A stretch of 32,312 nt of DNA from the NCBI RefSeq assembly GCF_029891735.1, contig NZ_JANQDH010000119.1, positions 1 to 32,312 of the forward strand, read 5' to 3'. The notes under the pieces were generated by a model. It ran no database searches. It had not been told where the DNA came from and was given only the letters and a program-made list of their open reading frames with translations. Both the position numbers and the translations under genes were made by a program. Source of the DNA: Chrysosporum bergii ANA360D (lineage in GTDB: Bacteria > Cyanobacteriota > Cyanobacteriia > Cyanobacteriales > Nostocaceae). Every line of letters begins with the position of its first letter. Within the stretch, counting starts at the first letter, position 1. Below are positions 1 through 10,816 of this stretch, piece by piece.

Positions 1-136
1 ATACGGTCAAGGTGGATTTCCTAAACCCTATGGGAAGCAAGCTCTTAGGAGTCCTAGTTACTTTCTGCCGTCTGTTGGTGCTGCGCCACTTCAGGTGCTG
101 AAGAAATATATCCAGAATCAAGAAAAGCCGTCCTAG
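1..136 (+). pseudogene. 3' end of an IS200/IS605-type TnpA transposase (cut by window edge)
   Basis: An open frame runs in from the left edge and stops with TAG at 134-136, giving 44 residues. It contains LRSPSYFLPSVG and ends LKKYIQNQEKPS, which fits the C-terminal helix of Y1 (HUH) TnpA proteins, where a YIENQ-like motif is typical. The catalytic HUH pair and the tyrosine would lie left of the window, so it cannot be told whether the copy is intact. No tnpB follows; cofH starts 149 bp later. The family assignment rests on remembered motifs, not on a search. Confidence 0.55.
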
Positions 137-140
137 AACG

Positions 141-220
141 ATGGGGTTTTCAACCCATTTTTTAGATAAATGATTAAAAAATAGTTTTTATTTATGGCAG
201 TGAGACTCACTTTTGTGAGT
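141..220 (+). terminator. Two hairpins after the TnpA end
   Basis: The first hairpin (141-158; ATGGG...CCCAT with a short AT-rich top) runs into T6 and looks like a rho-independent terminator. The second (205-220) is a perfect ACTCAC-TTTT-GTGAGT hairpin. Terminal hairpins are also typical of IS200/IS605 right ends, so the block may be the right end of the element to the left. Confidence 0.45.
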
Positions 221-284
221 GAATGGAGGAATACCCCAGCGAGAATTTCTGCCCAAATAGTTAAGAGTAACGTAGTTATCACTG

Positions 285-1436
285 ATGCTCTCTAAATCTG
301 TTGATAGTATTTTGAATCATGCCCTTTTGGGCTACGATTTATCCCCGGCCGATGGAGTGATATTATTAAAACAATCTGATCCACAAGCCATCGCCGCTAT
401 TCGTACTACAGCCGACCACATGCGCCACAGTCAAGCAGGCGACACGGTAACTTATGTAATTAACCGCAACATCAACTTTACTAATATTTGTGAGCAACAC
501 TGTAGTTTTTGCGCTTTCCGTCGGGATGACGGAGATGCAGGCGCTTACTGGTTAGATTGGTCCCAAATTCTGGAAAAATCCACAGACGCAGTACACAGAG
601 GAGCAACGGAAATCTGTATGCAGGGGGGATTAAACCCACAAGCACAAATTAACGGCAAATCCTTATATTACTACCTCAAGTTAGTGGAAACTATCAAGGG
701 GGGATTTCCCCAAATACATCTACACGCTTTCTCTCCCCAGGAAGTGCAATTTATCGCCAGAGTTGATGGCATTGAATACGCTGATGTAATTGCTGCTTTG
801 CGGGATGCTGGTGTAGACTCTATGCCAGGAACAGCAGCAGAGGTGTTAGATGATCAAGTCAGGCGCATACTATGTCCAGAGAAAATCAATACAGAAACTT
901 GGCTAAAAATTGTCAGTACCGCTCACCAATTAGGTTTACCCACCACTAGCACTATATTATCCGGGCATATTGAAACCCCAGAACAAATTATTGGGCATTT
1001 GGAAAAATTGCGATCGCTGCAAAAAACCGCCATTAATCAAGAATATCCTGGGTCTATTACTGAGTTTATTATCTTACCATTTGTAGGCAAAGAAGCACCT
1101 AAATCATTACGTCGTCGGGTGGGACGCGATCAACCAGTCCTCCATGATGCTTTATTACTAACGGCTGTGGCGCGGATTTATTTAGGAAATTGGATACCAA
1201 ACCATCAACCAAGTTGGGTGAAAGTCGGACTAAATGGTGCTACTCAAGCTTTAACTTGGGGTTGCAACGATATAGGGGGTACATTAATGGAAGAACATAT
1301 TACCACCATGGCAGGGGCTGTGGGTGGTACTTGTATGGAAGTAGAAACCCTCCAAAGTGCGATCGCTTCCATAGGGAGACCCTACCAACAAAGAGATACT
1401 TTATATCACAGAGTCATTGGTTATCAGTCACTATAG
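285..1436 (+). CDS. cofH: CofH: FO synthase subunit 2 (radical SAM)
   Basis: 383 residues, the usual length for CofH. The radical SAM cluster motif CX3CX2C is at Cys69, Cys73 and Cys76 ([12 protein letters not shown]). With CofG, CofH joins a tyrosine-derived radical to 5-amino-6-ribitylaminouracil to make FO (8-HDF). Cyanobacteria usually have separate cofG and cofH and use 8-HDF as antenna of some DNA photolyases; most do not make full F420. cofG is not in this window. The ATG at 285 is used; no clear Shine-Dalgarno sequence precedes it. Two HIP1 sites lie inside the gene, so its base pattern matches the genome. Confidence 0.93.
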   Translation: MLSKSVDSILNHALLGYDLSPADGVILLKQSDPQAIAAIRTTADHMRHSQAGDTVTYVINRNINFTNICEQHCSFCAFRRDDGDAGAYWLDWSQILEKSTDAVHRGATEICMQGGLNPQAQINGKSLYYYLKLVETIKGGFPQIHLHAFSPQEVQFIARVDGIEYADVIAALRDAGVDSMPGTAAEVLDDQVRRILCPEKINTETWLKIVSTAHQLGLPTTSTILSGHIETPEQIIGHLEKLRSLQKTAINQEYPGSITEFIILPFVGKEAPKSLRRRVGRDQPVLHDALLLTAVARIYLGNWIPNHQPSWVKVGLNGATQALTWGCNDIGGTLMEEHITTMAGAVGGTCMEVETLQSAIASIGRPYQQRDTLYHRVIGYQSL

Positions 1437-1504
1437 AAATGATCCCCAAGACACCAATCCAAGATAGGATAGACCTTGATTTATGTATTATTCATTGAAA
1501 AAAT

Positions 1505-1903
1505 ATGAAGCGCTATTGGTCACGTTTACTAGCTTTGGTTTTAGTTGTCACCATTGGTCTGATGGGCTGTTCTGGCAGTCCAGACAGTTTAACCGGGGAT
1601 TATCGTCAAGATACCTTGGCTGTAGTCAATATTATGAAACAAGCTCTGGATTTAACACCAGATTCACCCAATAAAGCCGCTATTCAAGCAGAAGCACGTC
1701 AAAAAATCAATGATTTTTCTGCTCGCTACCAACGGGATAATTCTGTTTCTAATCTCAGTTCCTTTACAACTATGCGAACAGCCCTCAACTCCCTAGCTGG
1801 TCACTACAGTTCATACCCAAATCGTCCCGTACCCCAAAAGCTTAAAAATCGCCTAGAGGAAGAATTGCAACGGGTAGAAGCAGCGCTCAGACGTGGAGCT
1901 TAA
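1505..1903 (+). CDS. psb27: Psb27: photosystem II assembly and repair lipoprotein
   Basis: 132 residues. The N-terminus has basic residues, a hydrophobic stretch and a lipobox (LMGC, Cys22), so the protein should be lipid-anchored on the lumenal side of the thylakoid. The mature part (DYRQDTLAVVNIMKQALDL, then a helical region ending in VEAALRRGA) matches the four-helix Psb27 family, which binds CP43 in PSII assembly intermediates and keeps the Mn cluster site accessible before the extrinsic proteins bind. It starts 68 bp after cofH and is functionally unrelated, so it probably has its own promoter. A frame-shifted ORF at 1483-1674 is only a shadow. Confidence 0.95.
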   Translation: MKRYWSRLLALVLVVTIGLMGCSGSPDSLTGDYRQDTLAVVNIMKQALDLTPDSPNKAAIQAEARQKINDFSARYQRDNSVSNLSSFTTMRTALNSLAGHYSSYPNRPVPQKLKNRLEEELQRVEAALRRGA

Positions 1904-2249
1904 CCACCGGCTATTCTATCGTTAAGGGTCAAAAGTCCAGAGTGATCAGTTTTCACTCTCGACTTATGGCTCCTGACGAAAAAAATGGGATTAGAAGCTC
2001 ATCCTTCTAGAACAGCTTTAGTTGATTTCTAATATACTCTAAGATTACCTATAAACTACAAGAAAAATAGATCAAGTTGGTTTTTTTGTTCAGTTCATGG
2101 GCAAAATTGATCACAAAATCTGGCAACAGAAATAAAACTTTGACAGTCTCCAACAAGTAGGGTACAAAACCGTGGGTTAGTCGGTTATTGACTAGCATTT
2201 TTGATACCTGTAATTGAAAACAATTTGTATTTGAGTTAATCACAGATTT
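1904..2249 (+). other. 346-bp intergenic gap after psb27
   Basis: AT-rich. A hairpin with arms AGAGTGA and TCACTCT lies at about 1939-1959 without a strong T-run. An open frame on the minus strand (2049-2243) has no family resemblance or ribosome site and was not kept. I see no RNA gene here. Confidence 0.5.
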
Positions 2250-3776
2250 GTGCTTCTACTGTTAGCTATGTCTAATTTTCCTTTTAATCTGGCTAGAACA
2301 ATTCTATTTTGCCGATTTTGGCGCGGTCTATTTACTACAGTTTTTACCAGTAGTTTGTTAATTTCTGGTAATTTAAACCAAGCAGCACAAGCGCAAGTAA
2401 CAGATTATTGTCAACTATCACCAGCAGCAGCAAAAACCAAAGAAAGCTTACGTTTATCAGCCCTTCAAGGCAATGAAGATGCTCAAAAACGCTACCAACA
2501 ACTAGTAAAACAACACGCACAGGATTTACAAAATTGCCGCGATCGCACCTGGCCAGAAGTCCAAGCTGTATGGTTACGTTTATATCCCTGTGACCTACAG
2601 CCAGGAGCAATTGACCAAGTTATGGATCGCATTGTCAACCGTGGCTACAACCAAGTTTATCTAGAAGTATTTTATGACGGGCAAGTATTATTACCAGCAG
2701 CAGCTAACCCCACAGTGTGGACTTCTGTAATTCGCACCCCAGGAGCGGAAAACGTTGATTTACTAGCTACAGCTATTCAAAAAGGGCGGGAACGTGGTTT
2801 AAAAGTTTACGCCTGGATGTTCACTAAAAATTTTGGCTACACCTACGCCCAACGTCCAGATCGCCAAGAAGCCCTAGCTCGTAATGGCAAGGGTCAAACC
2901 AGCTTGTATGTCACTGATAATAATTCTCAAGTATTCATTGACCCCTATAACCTACAAGCAAAACAGGACTACTATCAAATGGTGCTGGAAGTAGTACGTC
3001 GTCGCCCTGATGGAATGCTGTTTGACTATGTGCGCTATCCCCGACAAGCAGGTAGTGATTCTATAGCCACCAAAGTCTCAGACCTATGGCTATTTAGTCC
3101 AGCCACTCAACAAGCCTTGTATCGCCGCGCCCAGAATAACAAAGCATTAGAACTAATCAAGCGTTTTTTGGGTAAAGGATACGTATCAGCAGGAGATATC
3201 AACGAAGTTGATCAGCTTTACCCCAATGAAAATGAACCCATGTGGCAAGGCCGCATTCCTCCACCGGAGCCAAAGTCAATTTCATCAGCAGATGACAGAC
3301 AACGACTGTTACAATTACAACTGTGGCAATTAGCAGTTGCCCACGCCATGCAGGGTATTTTAGATTTTGTCGCTTTAGCAGCTTACCCAGCCCAGCAACA
3401 AGGCATACCATCAGGGGCAGTATTTTTCCCATATGGTAATCAAACTTTAGGGCAGGGGTATGATTCTCGTTTACAGCCTTGGGATAGGTTTCCTAGTTCT
3501 TTACAATGGCATCCCATGTCCTATGCAACCTGTGGTAATGCTATTTGCATTGTGGACGAAGTAAAAAGAGTTTTGCAGTCAGCACCACCGGGAACAAAAA
3601 TTATCCCAGCCTTGGCCGGAACTTGGGGAAAATCAATGAGCAATCGTCCATCGCTAGAAGCACAAATGCAAGCCCTGCGACAATTTGCCCCCCAACTAGC
3701 AGGAGTCAGCCATTTTGCCTATTCTTGGCAAGAACCAGAACATGATAACCAGCGCAAGTTCTGCCGTGTTCGGTAG
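2250..3776 (+). CDS. Secreted family-10-like glycosyl hydrolase (GHL10 type)
   Basis: 508 residues from GTG 2250, 502 from ATG 2268; neither has a good ribosome site and the ATG gives a cleaner signal peptide (hydrophobic stretch, then a likely cut near AAQAQ). The core begins near WPEVQAVWLRLYP and has a TIM-barrel pattern: YLEVFYDGQ, GLKVYAWMF, IDPYNLQAKQDYYQMVLEVV and DGMLFDYVRYPR, which matches the glycosyl-hydrolase-like 10 (DUF187-like) family. The FDYVRYPR segment is the most conserved part of the family and probably lines the active site. Substrate unknown; an envelope or extracellular polysaccharide is plausible. No carbohydrate genes flank it. Confidence 0.8.
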   Translation: MLLLLAMSNFPFNLARTILFCRFWRGLFTTVFTSSLLISGNLNQAAQAQVTDYCQLSPAAAKTKESLRLSALQGNEDAQKRYQQLVKQHAQDLQNCRDRTWPEVQAVWLRLYPCDLQPGAIDQVMDRIVNRGYNQVYLEVFYDGQVLLPAAANPTVWTSVIRTPGAENVDLLATAIQKGRERGLKVYAWMFTKNFGYTYAQRPDRQEALARNGKGQTSLYVTDNNSQVFIDPYNLQAKQDYYQMVLEVVRRRPDGMLFDYVRYPRQAGSDSIATKVSDLWLFSPATQQALYRRAQNNKALELIKRFLGKGYVSAGDINEVDQLYPNENEPMWQGRIPPPEPKSISSADDRQRLLQLQLWQLAVAHAMQGILDFVALAAYPAQQQGIPSGAVFFPYGNQTLGQGYDSRLQPWDRFPSSLQWHPMSYATCGNAICIVDEVKRVLQSAPPGTKIIPALAGTWGKSMSNRPSLEAQMQALRQFAPQLAGVSHFAYSWQEPEHDNQRKFCRVR

Positions 3777-3807
3777 AATATGATTTATAGTAGTTGGCTG
3801 GCAATCT

Positions 3808-3885
3808 GGGTAATTTAAGATTAGGGGTTCTTGGAAAAGTTTTAAATGATAAATTTAGACATTCGTAGACGACCCCTAATTACCC
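3808..3885. repeat. Imperfect inverted repeat after the GH10-like gene
   Basis: Left arm 3808-3828 (GGGTAATT, 7-nt bulge, AGGGGT) pairs with right arm 3872-3885 (ACCCCTAATTACCC), enclosing about 43 bp. It lies between two same-strand genes and has no T-run, so it is not a classical terminator. It could be a small palindromic repeat or part of a leader for the permease gene. Confidence 0.45.
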
Positions 3886-4038
3886 TTAATCAGGTAGGGA
3901 GGAGCTAAAATTTTTGATATATCATCAGGGAATTTGCTTAACAGAGTAGTCAACTGATAAGACGACGATTAAAGTCCTCACTACAAACCAGCATATCACC
4001 CCATCCTATACTATCTTGCTTTATGCAGGCGATCGCTT

Positions 4039-4926
4039 ATGGCTATTTCCAGACTTGTACATTTTGCCCAAAATTCCCGCTTGTCCCAAAAACTAATGCT
4101 CATTGGCATAGCCATTACCTTATTTTTTCTGTTTTTGGCATTTTTCGCTCCTTTGTTCCAAGCTTGGGGATGGTTACAAAACGAGCGAGAGTTTCTTTCT
4201 AACCCTATTCAAGCACCACCATCAGCTGAATACTGGTTTGGTACGAGTCGGTTGGGACATGATGTATTTTCCCGCACTGTGTTTGGTTCCCAGGCTGCCA
4301 TAAAAGTAGTAATTTTAGCTACTACCATGAGTATGATTATTGGTGTACCTTTAGGCATGGTAAGTGGGTATCTGGGGGGTAAATTAGACCAGGTACTGCT
4401 GTTTATAATGGATAGTATCTACACCTTACCAGGGTTATTACTCTCGGTGACACTGGCTTTTGTCGTGGGGCGAGGAATTTTGAATGCAGCCATAGCCATT
4501 AGCATTGCCTACATTCCCCAATATTATCGTCTTGTCCGTAATCACACAGTCAGCGTTAAAACAGAAGTATTTATTCAAGCGGCTCAAGCTTTGGGTGCTT
4601 CCACTTGGGTAGTCCTGTCTCGCTATCTATTTTTTAATGTGATTCAAAGCGTACCCGTATTATTTACCCTCAATGCAGCAGATGCAATTTTAGTTTTGGG
4701 TGGTTTAGGCTTTTTGGGGCTAGGACTTCCAGAAGAAGTGCCAGAATGGGGACACGACCTGAGACAAGCCTTAGAAGCCCTACCCACAGGCATTTGGTGG
4801 ACTACTCTTTTCCCCGGTTTAGCAATGACATTGATGGTAGTGGGGTTATCACTACTTGGGGAAGGACTAAATGAGTTTGTCAATCCTCGATTACGGCGAC
4901 AAAATAGAGAAATCAAAAATCATTGA
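4039..4926 (+). CDS. ABC transporter permease, DppC/OppC type
   Basis: 295 residues with about six membrane helices. The N-terminus resembles the OppC N-terminal domain (first helix near residues 20-40, then ...APPSAEYWFGTSRLGHDVFSR, a highly conserved DppC/OppC stretch). The EAA loop is FIQAAQALGAS. Family members import peptides, nickel or opines with a second permease, two ATPases and a binding protein, none of which lie nearby; scattered genes for this kind of transporter are common in cyanobacteria. The substrate cannot be named. The start ATG at 4039 lies just after a HIP1 site. Confidence 0.88.
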   Translation: MAISRLVHFAQNSRLSQKLMLIGIAITLFFLFLAFFAPLFQAWGWLQNEREFLSNPIQAPPSAEYWFGTSRLGHDVFSRTVFGSQAAIKVVILATTMSMIIGVPLGMVSGYLGGKLDQVLLFIMDSIYTLPGLLLSVTLAFVVGRGILNAAIAISIAYIPQYYRLVRNHTVSVKTEVFIQAAQALGASTWVVLSRYLFFNVIQSVPVLFTLNAADAILVLGGLGFLGLGLPEEVPEWGHDLRQALEALPTGIWWTTLFPGLAMTLMVVGLSLLGEGLNEFVNPRLRRQNREIKNH

Positions 4927-4983
4927 ATCCTATTGATGGTTTTCTCGTCTAAATATTTTTGAACCGACTACACACAGACTAGA

Positions 4984-5187
4984 GTGAAAGATAATATTTC
5001 TTTAATTGCAGCTGCTACCGGCGGATTTATGCTATCCGTGGCCTTGTCTGGCTTGTTACAGGGTACACCTATTACATCTCGACATAAACCATCCAGTTTC
5101 CATTCAGCTATCGTGATAAGTTCCCCAGGGGCGACCGAGAAAACCAAAAACTCAAAGTTTTTGGCCGATAAAACCCACAATAGCTAA
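4984..5187 (+). CDS. Possible 67-residue single-span protein (uncertain)
   Basis: GTG-started frame with a hydrophobic segment at about residues 6-26 (ISLIAAATGGFMLSVALSGL) followed by a polar tail rich in Ser, Thr and Lys. This would suit a small anchored or exported protein, and its position, in line between two same-strand genes, is plausible. Against it: no convincing ribosome site, and the opposite strand is also open here (4968-5180). I recognise no family. Confidence 0.33.
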   Translation: MKDNISLIAAATGGFMLSVALSGLLQGTPITSRHKPSSFHSAIVISSPGATEKTKNSKFLADKTHNS

Positions 5188-5232
5188 ATTAATACATATA
5201 TGGGGCGCTTCTGTAGGCATTAATTCCATGAG

Positions 5233-6174
5233 ATGTGTTTGGTATATTTCCAGGTGGTTAATTCACAATTAATTGGTATTGATGTGGGGGGAACAGCGAT
5301 TAAGCTGGGACGATTTAACCCCGATGGTACTTGTCTACAGTCCCTCACTGTGGCAACTCCCCAACCATCGACACCAGAAGCAGTTTTAGCTGTTATGGTG
5401 GATGCCATCGCCCAAGTTGATCCGTATAATCAAGCTGTAGCCATTGGTGTAGGTACTCCTGGACCCGCTGATAAAACCGGACGTATTGCCCAAATTGCCA
5501 TTAATTTACCAGAATGGCGCAATGTACCTTTAGCAGACTGGTTAGAAGCGAAAACAGGTAAACCAACTGTTATTGCTAACGATGCCAACTGTGCCGGGTT
5601 AGCAGAAACTTGGTTGGGTGCTGGTAAGCCTTTTCAAAATCTGATTTTATTAACTTTGGGGACTGGTGTTGGTGGTGCAATTATTCTCAATGGCCAACTG
5701 TTTGTGGGACATGAAGGCGCAGCTGGAGAACTCGGTTTAATTACCTTAAACCCCGACGGACCTTGGTGTAATAGTGGTAATTCAGGCTCCTTAGAACAGT
5801 ATGCTTCAATTAAGGCAATTCGTCGCCGCACAGGTAAAGAACCCGCCGAATTGGGCGCACTGGCTGCCGCAGGAGATCAGTCAGCATTGACTTTTTGGCA
5901 AGAATATGGTAGAGATTTGGGCGTTGGTTTAGCCAGCTTAATTTACGTGTTAACACCAGAAGCCGTTATTATTGGTGGTGGTGTTAGTGGCAGCTTTAAG
6001 TTTTTTCTTCCCGCACTTAAAGCAGAAATTGAGCAGCGAGTGATGCCCACATCTCGTTTTCGTCTACAAATTCTACCGGCACAGTTGGGTAATTGGGCGG
6101 GAATGGTGGGTGCTGCTAAATTGGCATCATTAGTTATTAGTCACAATAGAGGGAACCAGGAACAGGGAACATAA
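5233..6174 (+). CDS. ROK-family sugar kinase, probably glucokinase
   Basis: 313 residues from ATG 5233; GTG 5254 would begin just before the conserved LIGIDVGGTAIKLG and is probably the better start. Phosphate-binding DVGGT (17-21), catalytic Asp in ANDAN (Asp117) and LTLGTGVGGAI (140-150) are present. The ROK zinc site is degraded: the usual GH...CXCGXXGCXE reads GELGLI...CNSGNSGSLE, keeping one cysteine and losing the histidine and two cysteines. This suggests a zinc-free ROK kinase, which I believe is usual for cyanobacterial glucokinases. The likely role is ATP-dependent glucose phosphorylation in glycogen and sucrose turnover. No sugar transporter or repressor DNA-binding domain is present. 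Confidence 0.85.
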   Translation: MCLVYFQVVNSQLIGIDVGGTAIKLGRFNPDGTCLQSLTVATPQPSTPEAVLAVMVDAIAQVDPYNQAVAIGVGTPGPADKTGRIAQIAINLPEWRNVPLADWLEAKTGKPTVIANDANCAGLAETWLGAGKPFQNLILLTLGTGVGGAIILNGQLFVGHEGAAGELGLITLNPDGPWCNSGNSGSLEQYASIKAIRRRTGKEPAELGALAAAGDQSALTFWQEYGRDLGVGLASLIYVLTPEAVIIGGGVSGSFKFFLPALKAEIEQRVMPTSRFRLQILPAQLGNWAGMVGAAKLASLVISHNRGNQEQGT

Positions 6175-6273
6175 AATTTTGGCTTGCAACTAAATACAAA
6201 TACTAATTTTCCAGAATAGAACGGCAATTGGAATTACAGCAACTGTTAAGTATAGTCTAGCCAAGTTGATAAT

Positions 6274-6696
6274 TTAAAATAAAGAATATCCGGTTGATTT
6301 TTCCACAAATCTTAGAACTTTCTGATAACATTCCGGATTGCTGAGGGGATTGATAATAATCGGGATACTAGCATCAGGTAACCAAAATGTGAGCCTACCA
6401 TTAGCTTCTTGGCAAAAAGAACTAATGCAGGTGAGATTAATTATATATTCCTTGCGTTCATCAATAATCTTGATCCAGTGGGGGTTCTCTAGTTCTAACC
6501 CAGTGAGATATTTTATATGTTCTAGCAGTTCCTCATAGTCTTCTAAATTATTCTGGCGATTCAGGACAATGGGAATAGCGGAATCAGGTAACCAAAAGGT
6601 AATCCTGCCGTTGCTTTCATAACAAAAAACATTAACACGGTCAAAATTGACTACATATTTTTTCCTATCGTAAAGGATTTTCACCCAGTACGCCAC
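6274..6696 (-). CDS. Unknown protein made of two tandem copies of one ~65-residue domain
   Basis: 140 residues from GTG 6696, which has a strong ribosome site (AAGGAG, 5-nt spacer). Residues 3-66 and 73-136 align without gaps at 29 identities in 64. Both copies have WxKI, a short charged turn, Y-(V/I)2-N, FC.E.NGR.TFWLPD..IPI..N and a C-terminal helix ending in TG. The pattern suggests a small beta-rich fold with one helix per copy. There is no signal peptide or membrane segment. It starts 58 bp after the pyrG stop on the same strand, so it could be read from the pyrG promoter. I do not recognise the family and assign no function. Confidence 0.8.
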   Translation of the reverse strand: MAYWVKILYDRKKYVVNFDRVNVFCYESNGRITFWLPDSAIPIVLNRQNNLEDYEELLEHIKYLTGLELENPHWIKIIDERKEYIINLTCISSFCQEANGRLTFWLPDASIPIIINPLSNPECYQKVLRFVEKSTGYSLF

Positions 6697-6754
6697 AACA
6701 TCTCCTTGAGTTTTAAATTTATGAATGATGCACCCTACAAATCAGTAAATCTTG

Positions 6755-8467
<1,713 letters not shown>

Positions 8468-8484
8468 TCATCTTTGCTGTTATC

Positions 8485-10272
8485 GTGAAAAAACTTCTAG
8501 GATTAGTAATACTAGCCTTAATTGTTACCTCCTCTGTAGTAGCATGGGCAGAAATTGGTACCCTACCCCCGACAAAATCACTTTTGATTGTTTATCCTCC
8601 AAACAACCACCAGACCAGGGCGAAAAAAATCTTTTTTATTGGCACAGCGCCCCCAGATGGACAGGTTCTCATCAATAGTAAGGCAATTAAACGTAGTCAG
8701 TCCGGACATTTTGCGCCAAGTTTTCCCTTGCAGTTGGGAAAAAATATTTTTACCGTAAGTCACCAAAACCAAGAACTAAAAATTGAAGTTACAAGGCTGG
8801 AAACACAGCCTGAGTTACCTCAAGGGTTAGCCTTTGCCAAAAATTCTCTGACTCCAGCAGTTGACATTGCCAGACTACCGGGAGAGTTAATTTGTTTTAG
8901 CGCTATTGCACCCCCTAATGCCAGTGTATCTGTGAAACTAGCTGATCAAACCATTGCCCTTGCCCCCCAGGGTCAACAGGTAAATCTACTTAGTAACTTA
9001 GCAGCACTTACAGGACAAAACCAACCCACTGCCCAGTCTATCCCAGGACAGTATGAGGGTTGCACCACCATTAAACCACCTGTTTCCCACAGCGTAGATT
9101 TGGGCAGTCCAGAATTTAAACTGACACTCAAGGGCGAGACCATCACTCAACCAGGAGACGGCAAAATTAAAATCCTCTCCCCCGCAAACTTGCAAGTGGC
9201 TGAGGTGGTAGTAGATGCAGGGGTAGCCCGTACCGGTCCAAGTACTGATTATTCTCGACTCACTCCACTTCCCCAAAGGACACGGGCATCAATTACAGGT
9301 AGTGAAGGTGAATGGTTGCGCCTAGACTATGGCGGTTGGATTAATAGTAGGGAAACTCGCGTTTTAACAGGCGTTAGTACCAGCACAACTATCCGCAGTG
9401 TGGGATATCGCCGAGTTTTGGGTGCCACCGAGATAGTTTTCCCCCTACAAGTTCCCGTACCCGTGAGTATACAACAGAGGGATGATAATTTCACCCTTAC
9501 ACTGTACAACACCACAGCCCAAACAGACACAATTCGCCTGGATGATGATCCTTTGATTTCTCGTTTAGATTGGCAGCAGATAACCCCAGGACAAGTGCAA
9601 TACACTTTTAACCTGAAAAAATCTCAACAGTGGGGATATAAGCTGAGATACAACGATACAACCCTGGTTTTAACTTTACGTCATCCGCCACAAATGAAAC
9701 GGCAAAGACAAAAACCCCTATCTGGTATCAAGATTTTACTCGATCCCGGACATGGTGGCAAAGAATCAGGTGCAGCCGGACCAACTGGATATTTAGAAAA
9801 AGAAGTTAATTTAGTTGTGTCTAAGTTATTCCGGGATGAATTAGTCAAGCAAGGCGCTACAGTGGTTATGACCAGAGATACTGATGTTGAGGTTTCTTTA
9901 GGCGATCGCATGGCCATGATACATCAAGAAGAACCGACCATCGCTTTTTCCATACATTACAACGCTTTACCTGATAGTGGTGACGCTGAGAATACTATGG
10001 GAATCGGTACTTTTTGGTATCATCCCCAAGCCCATAGCCTGGCTGTATTTATCCAAAAGTATCTAGTAAATAAGCTGAATAGACCTGACTATGGGGTGTT
10101 TTGGAATAATTTAGCCTTAACTCGTCCCCATGCTGCGCCATCAGTTTTATTGGAGTTGGGTTTTATGATTAATCCCCAAGAGTTTGAATGGTTGACAAAT
10201 CCTCAACAACAGCAAAAGTTAGCCAGGGTTTTAGCTGAGGGTGTGGTTGAGTGGTTTAAGATTTCTCAATGA
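8485..10272 (+). CDS. Periplasmic N-acetylmuramoyl-L-alanine amidase with SH3-like domain
   Basis: 595 residues from GTG 8485; the frame is open further up to TTG 8443, but only the GTG puts a lysine-rich start directly before the hydrophobic signal (LLGLVILALIVTSS). The middle part contains an SH3b-like segment (VAEVVVDAGVARTGPS... WLRLDYGGWI). The C-terminal Amidase_3 domain has the zinc and catalytic residues: ILLDPGHGG, the Glu in LEKEVNL, SIHYNA, and LLELGFMINPQEF. It should cut the peptide stem from peptidoglycan in the periplasm. In heterocyst formers AmiC-type amidases make septal nanopores, but this protein lacks the usual twin AMIN arrangement, so I do not assign that role. It stops 9 bp before the convergent DUF2085 gene. 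Confidence 0.88.
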   Translation: MKKLLGLVILALIVTSSVVAWAEIGTLPPTKSLLIVYPPNNHQTRAKKIFFIGTAPPDGQVLINSKAIKRSQSGHFAPSFPLQLGKNIFTVSHQNQELKIEVTRLETQPELPQGLAFAKNSLTPAVDIARLPGELICFSAIAPPNASVSVKLADQTIALAPQGQQVNLLSNLAALTGQNQPTAQSIPGQYEGCTTIKPPVSHSVDLGSPEFKLTLKGETITQPGDGKIKILSPANLQVAEVVVDAGVARTGPSTDYSRLTPLPQRTRASITGSEGEWLRLDYGGWINSRETRVLTGVSTSTTIRSVGYRRVLGATEIVFPLQVPVPVSIQQRDDNFTLTLYNTTAQTDTIRLDDDPLISRLDWQQITPGQVQYTFNLKKSQQWGYKLRYNDTTLVLTLRHPPQMKRQRQKPLSGIKILLDPGHGGKESGAAGPTGYLEKEVNLVVSKLFRDELVKQGATVVMTRDTDVEVSLGDRMAMIHQEEPTIAFSIHYNALPDSGDAENTMGIGTFWYHPQAHSLAVFIQKYLVNKLNRPDYGVFWNNLALTRPHAAPSVLLELGFMINPQEFEWLTNPQQQQKLARVLAEGVVEWFKISQ

Positions 10273-10281
10273 CTTTGAGGA

Positions 10282-10776
10282 TCATGAGGAGTGAAAAATT
10301 GGCATAGTGAATAACCCCCAAGCCAAACCAGTAATTAAGCCAAAAGGTGTCACCAAATAATTATGAAAACTCCACAAACCAAAAACCTGAGCCGCTAACT
10401 CCAAAGGATAAGCCATCATCAACACGCTGGCCAATGCTGCACCATTCCAGCCATATTGACTTAACCAATAAAAACCTTTACCACCAGTTACTCCATATAA
10501 CAACCGAGTAACTAACAACCCCGTAACAGTACCATAGCAACGCATACACACAGCCATAATAAACGGGGGTGCTAAATCCAAACCCATATCAGGCTGCGGG
10601 CAGACATGATTACCCAAAAAATAAATAATCTCCGCAATTCTGCCTAGCAGAGACACATGAGACGCAGCCAAAAAAGGAGCAATTGGGGGGCCAACAACCA
10701 TCCCCAATAACAGGAAATCAGTTGTAAAACTCACCCAATTAACCTGTAAATCTTGCTGAAAAACTACTCTACCCAT
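10282..10776 (-). CDS. DUF2085 membrane protein
   Basis: 164 residues with about four hydrophobic helices. The loop CPQPDMGLDLAPPFIMAVCMRCYG, with its cysteines and CxRCxG, is the hallmark of DUF2085 proteins. Function is unknown; the cysteine motif hints at metal or redox chemistry at the membrane, which is only inference. It follows agrE by 40 bp on the same strand and is probably co-transcribed. The gap contains a GC-rich CTCTGCGC-type repeat right before the start, leaving a poor ribosome site. Confidence 0.78.
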   Translation of the reverse strand: MGRVVFQQDLQVNWVSFTTDFLLLGMVVGPPIAPFLAASHVSLLGRIAEIIYFLGNHVCPQPDMGLDLAPPFIMAVCMRCYGTVTGLLVTRLLYGVTGGKGFYWLSQYGWNGAALASVLMMAYPLELAAQVFGLWSFHNYLVTPFGLITGLAWGLFTMPIFHSS

Positions 10777-10816
10777 TTTTTTCTCTGCGCCCTTGCGCCT
10801 CTGCGTGCAACAATTC
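10777..10816. repeat. CTCTGCGCC-type low-complexity repeat between agrE and DUF2085 gene
   Basis: 10781-10808 is made of variants of CTCTGCGCC/CTTGCGCC/CTCTGCGTG. Such heptad-like GC-rich strings are widespread in Nostocales intergenic DNA. Here it replaces the normal leader of the downstream gene. Confidence 0.5.

Noticed and set aside
2049-2243. 64-codon minus-strand ORF in the psb27 gap
   Set aside because: No ribosome site, no recognisable family, AT-rich composition expected by chance.
4968-5180. 70-codon minus-strand ORF opposite the possible small gene at 4984
   Set aside because: Shadow of the other strand; the plus frame has a plausible membrane segment and better context.
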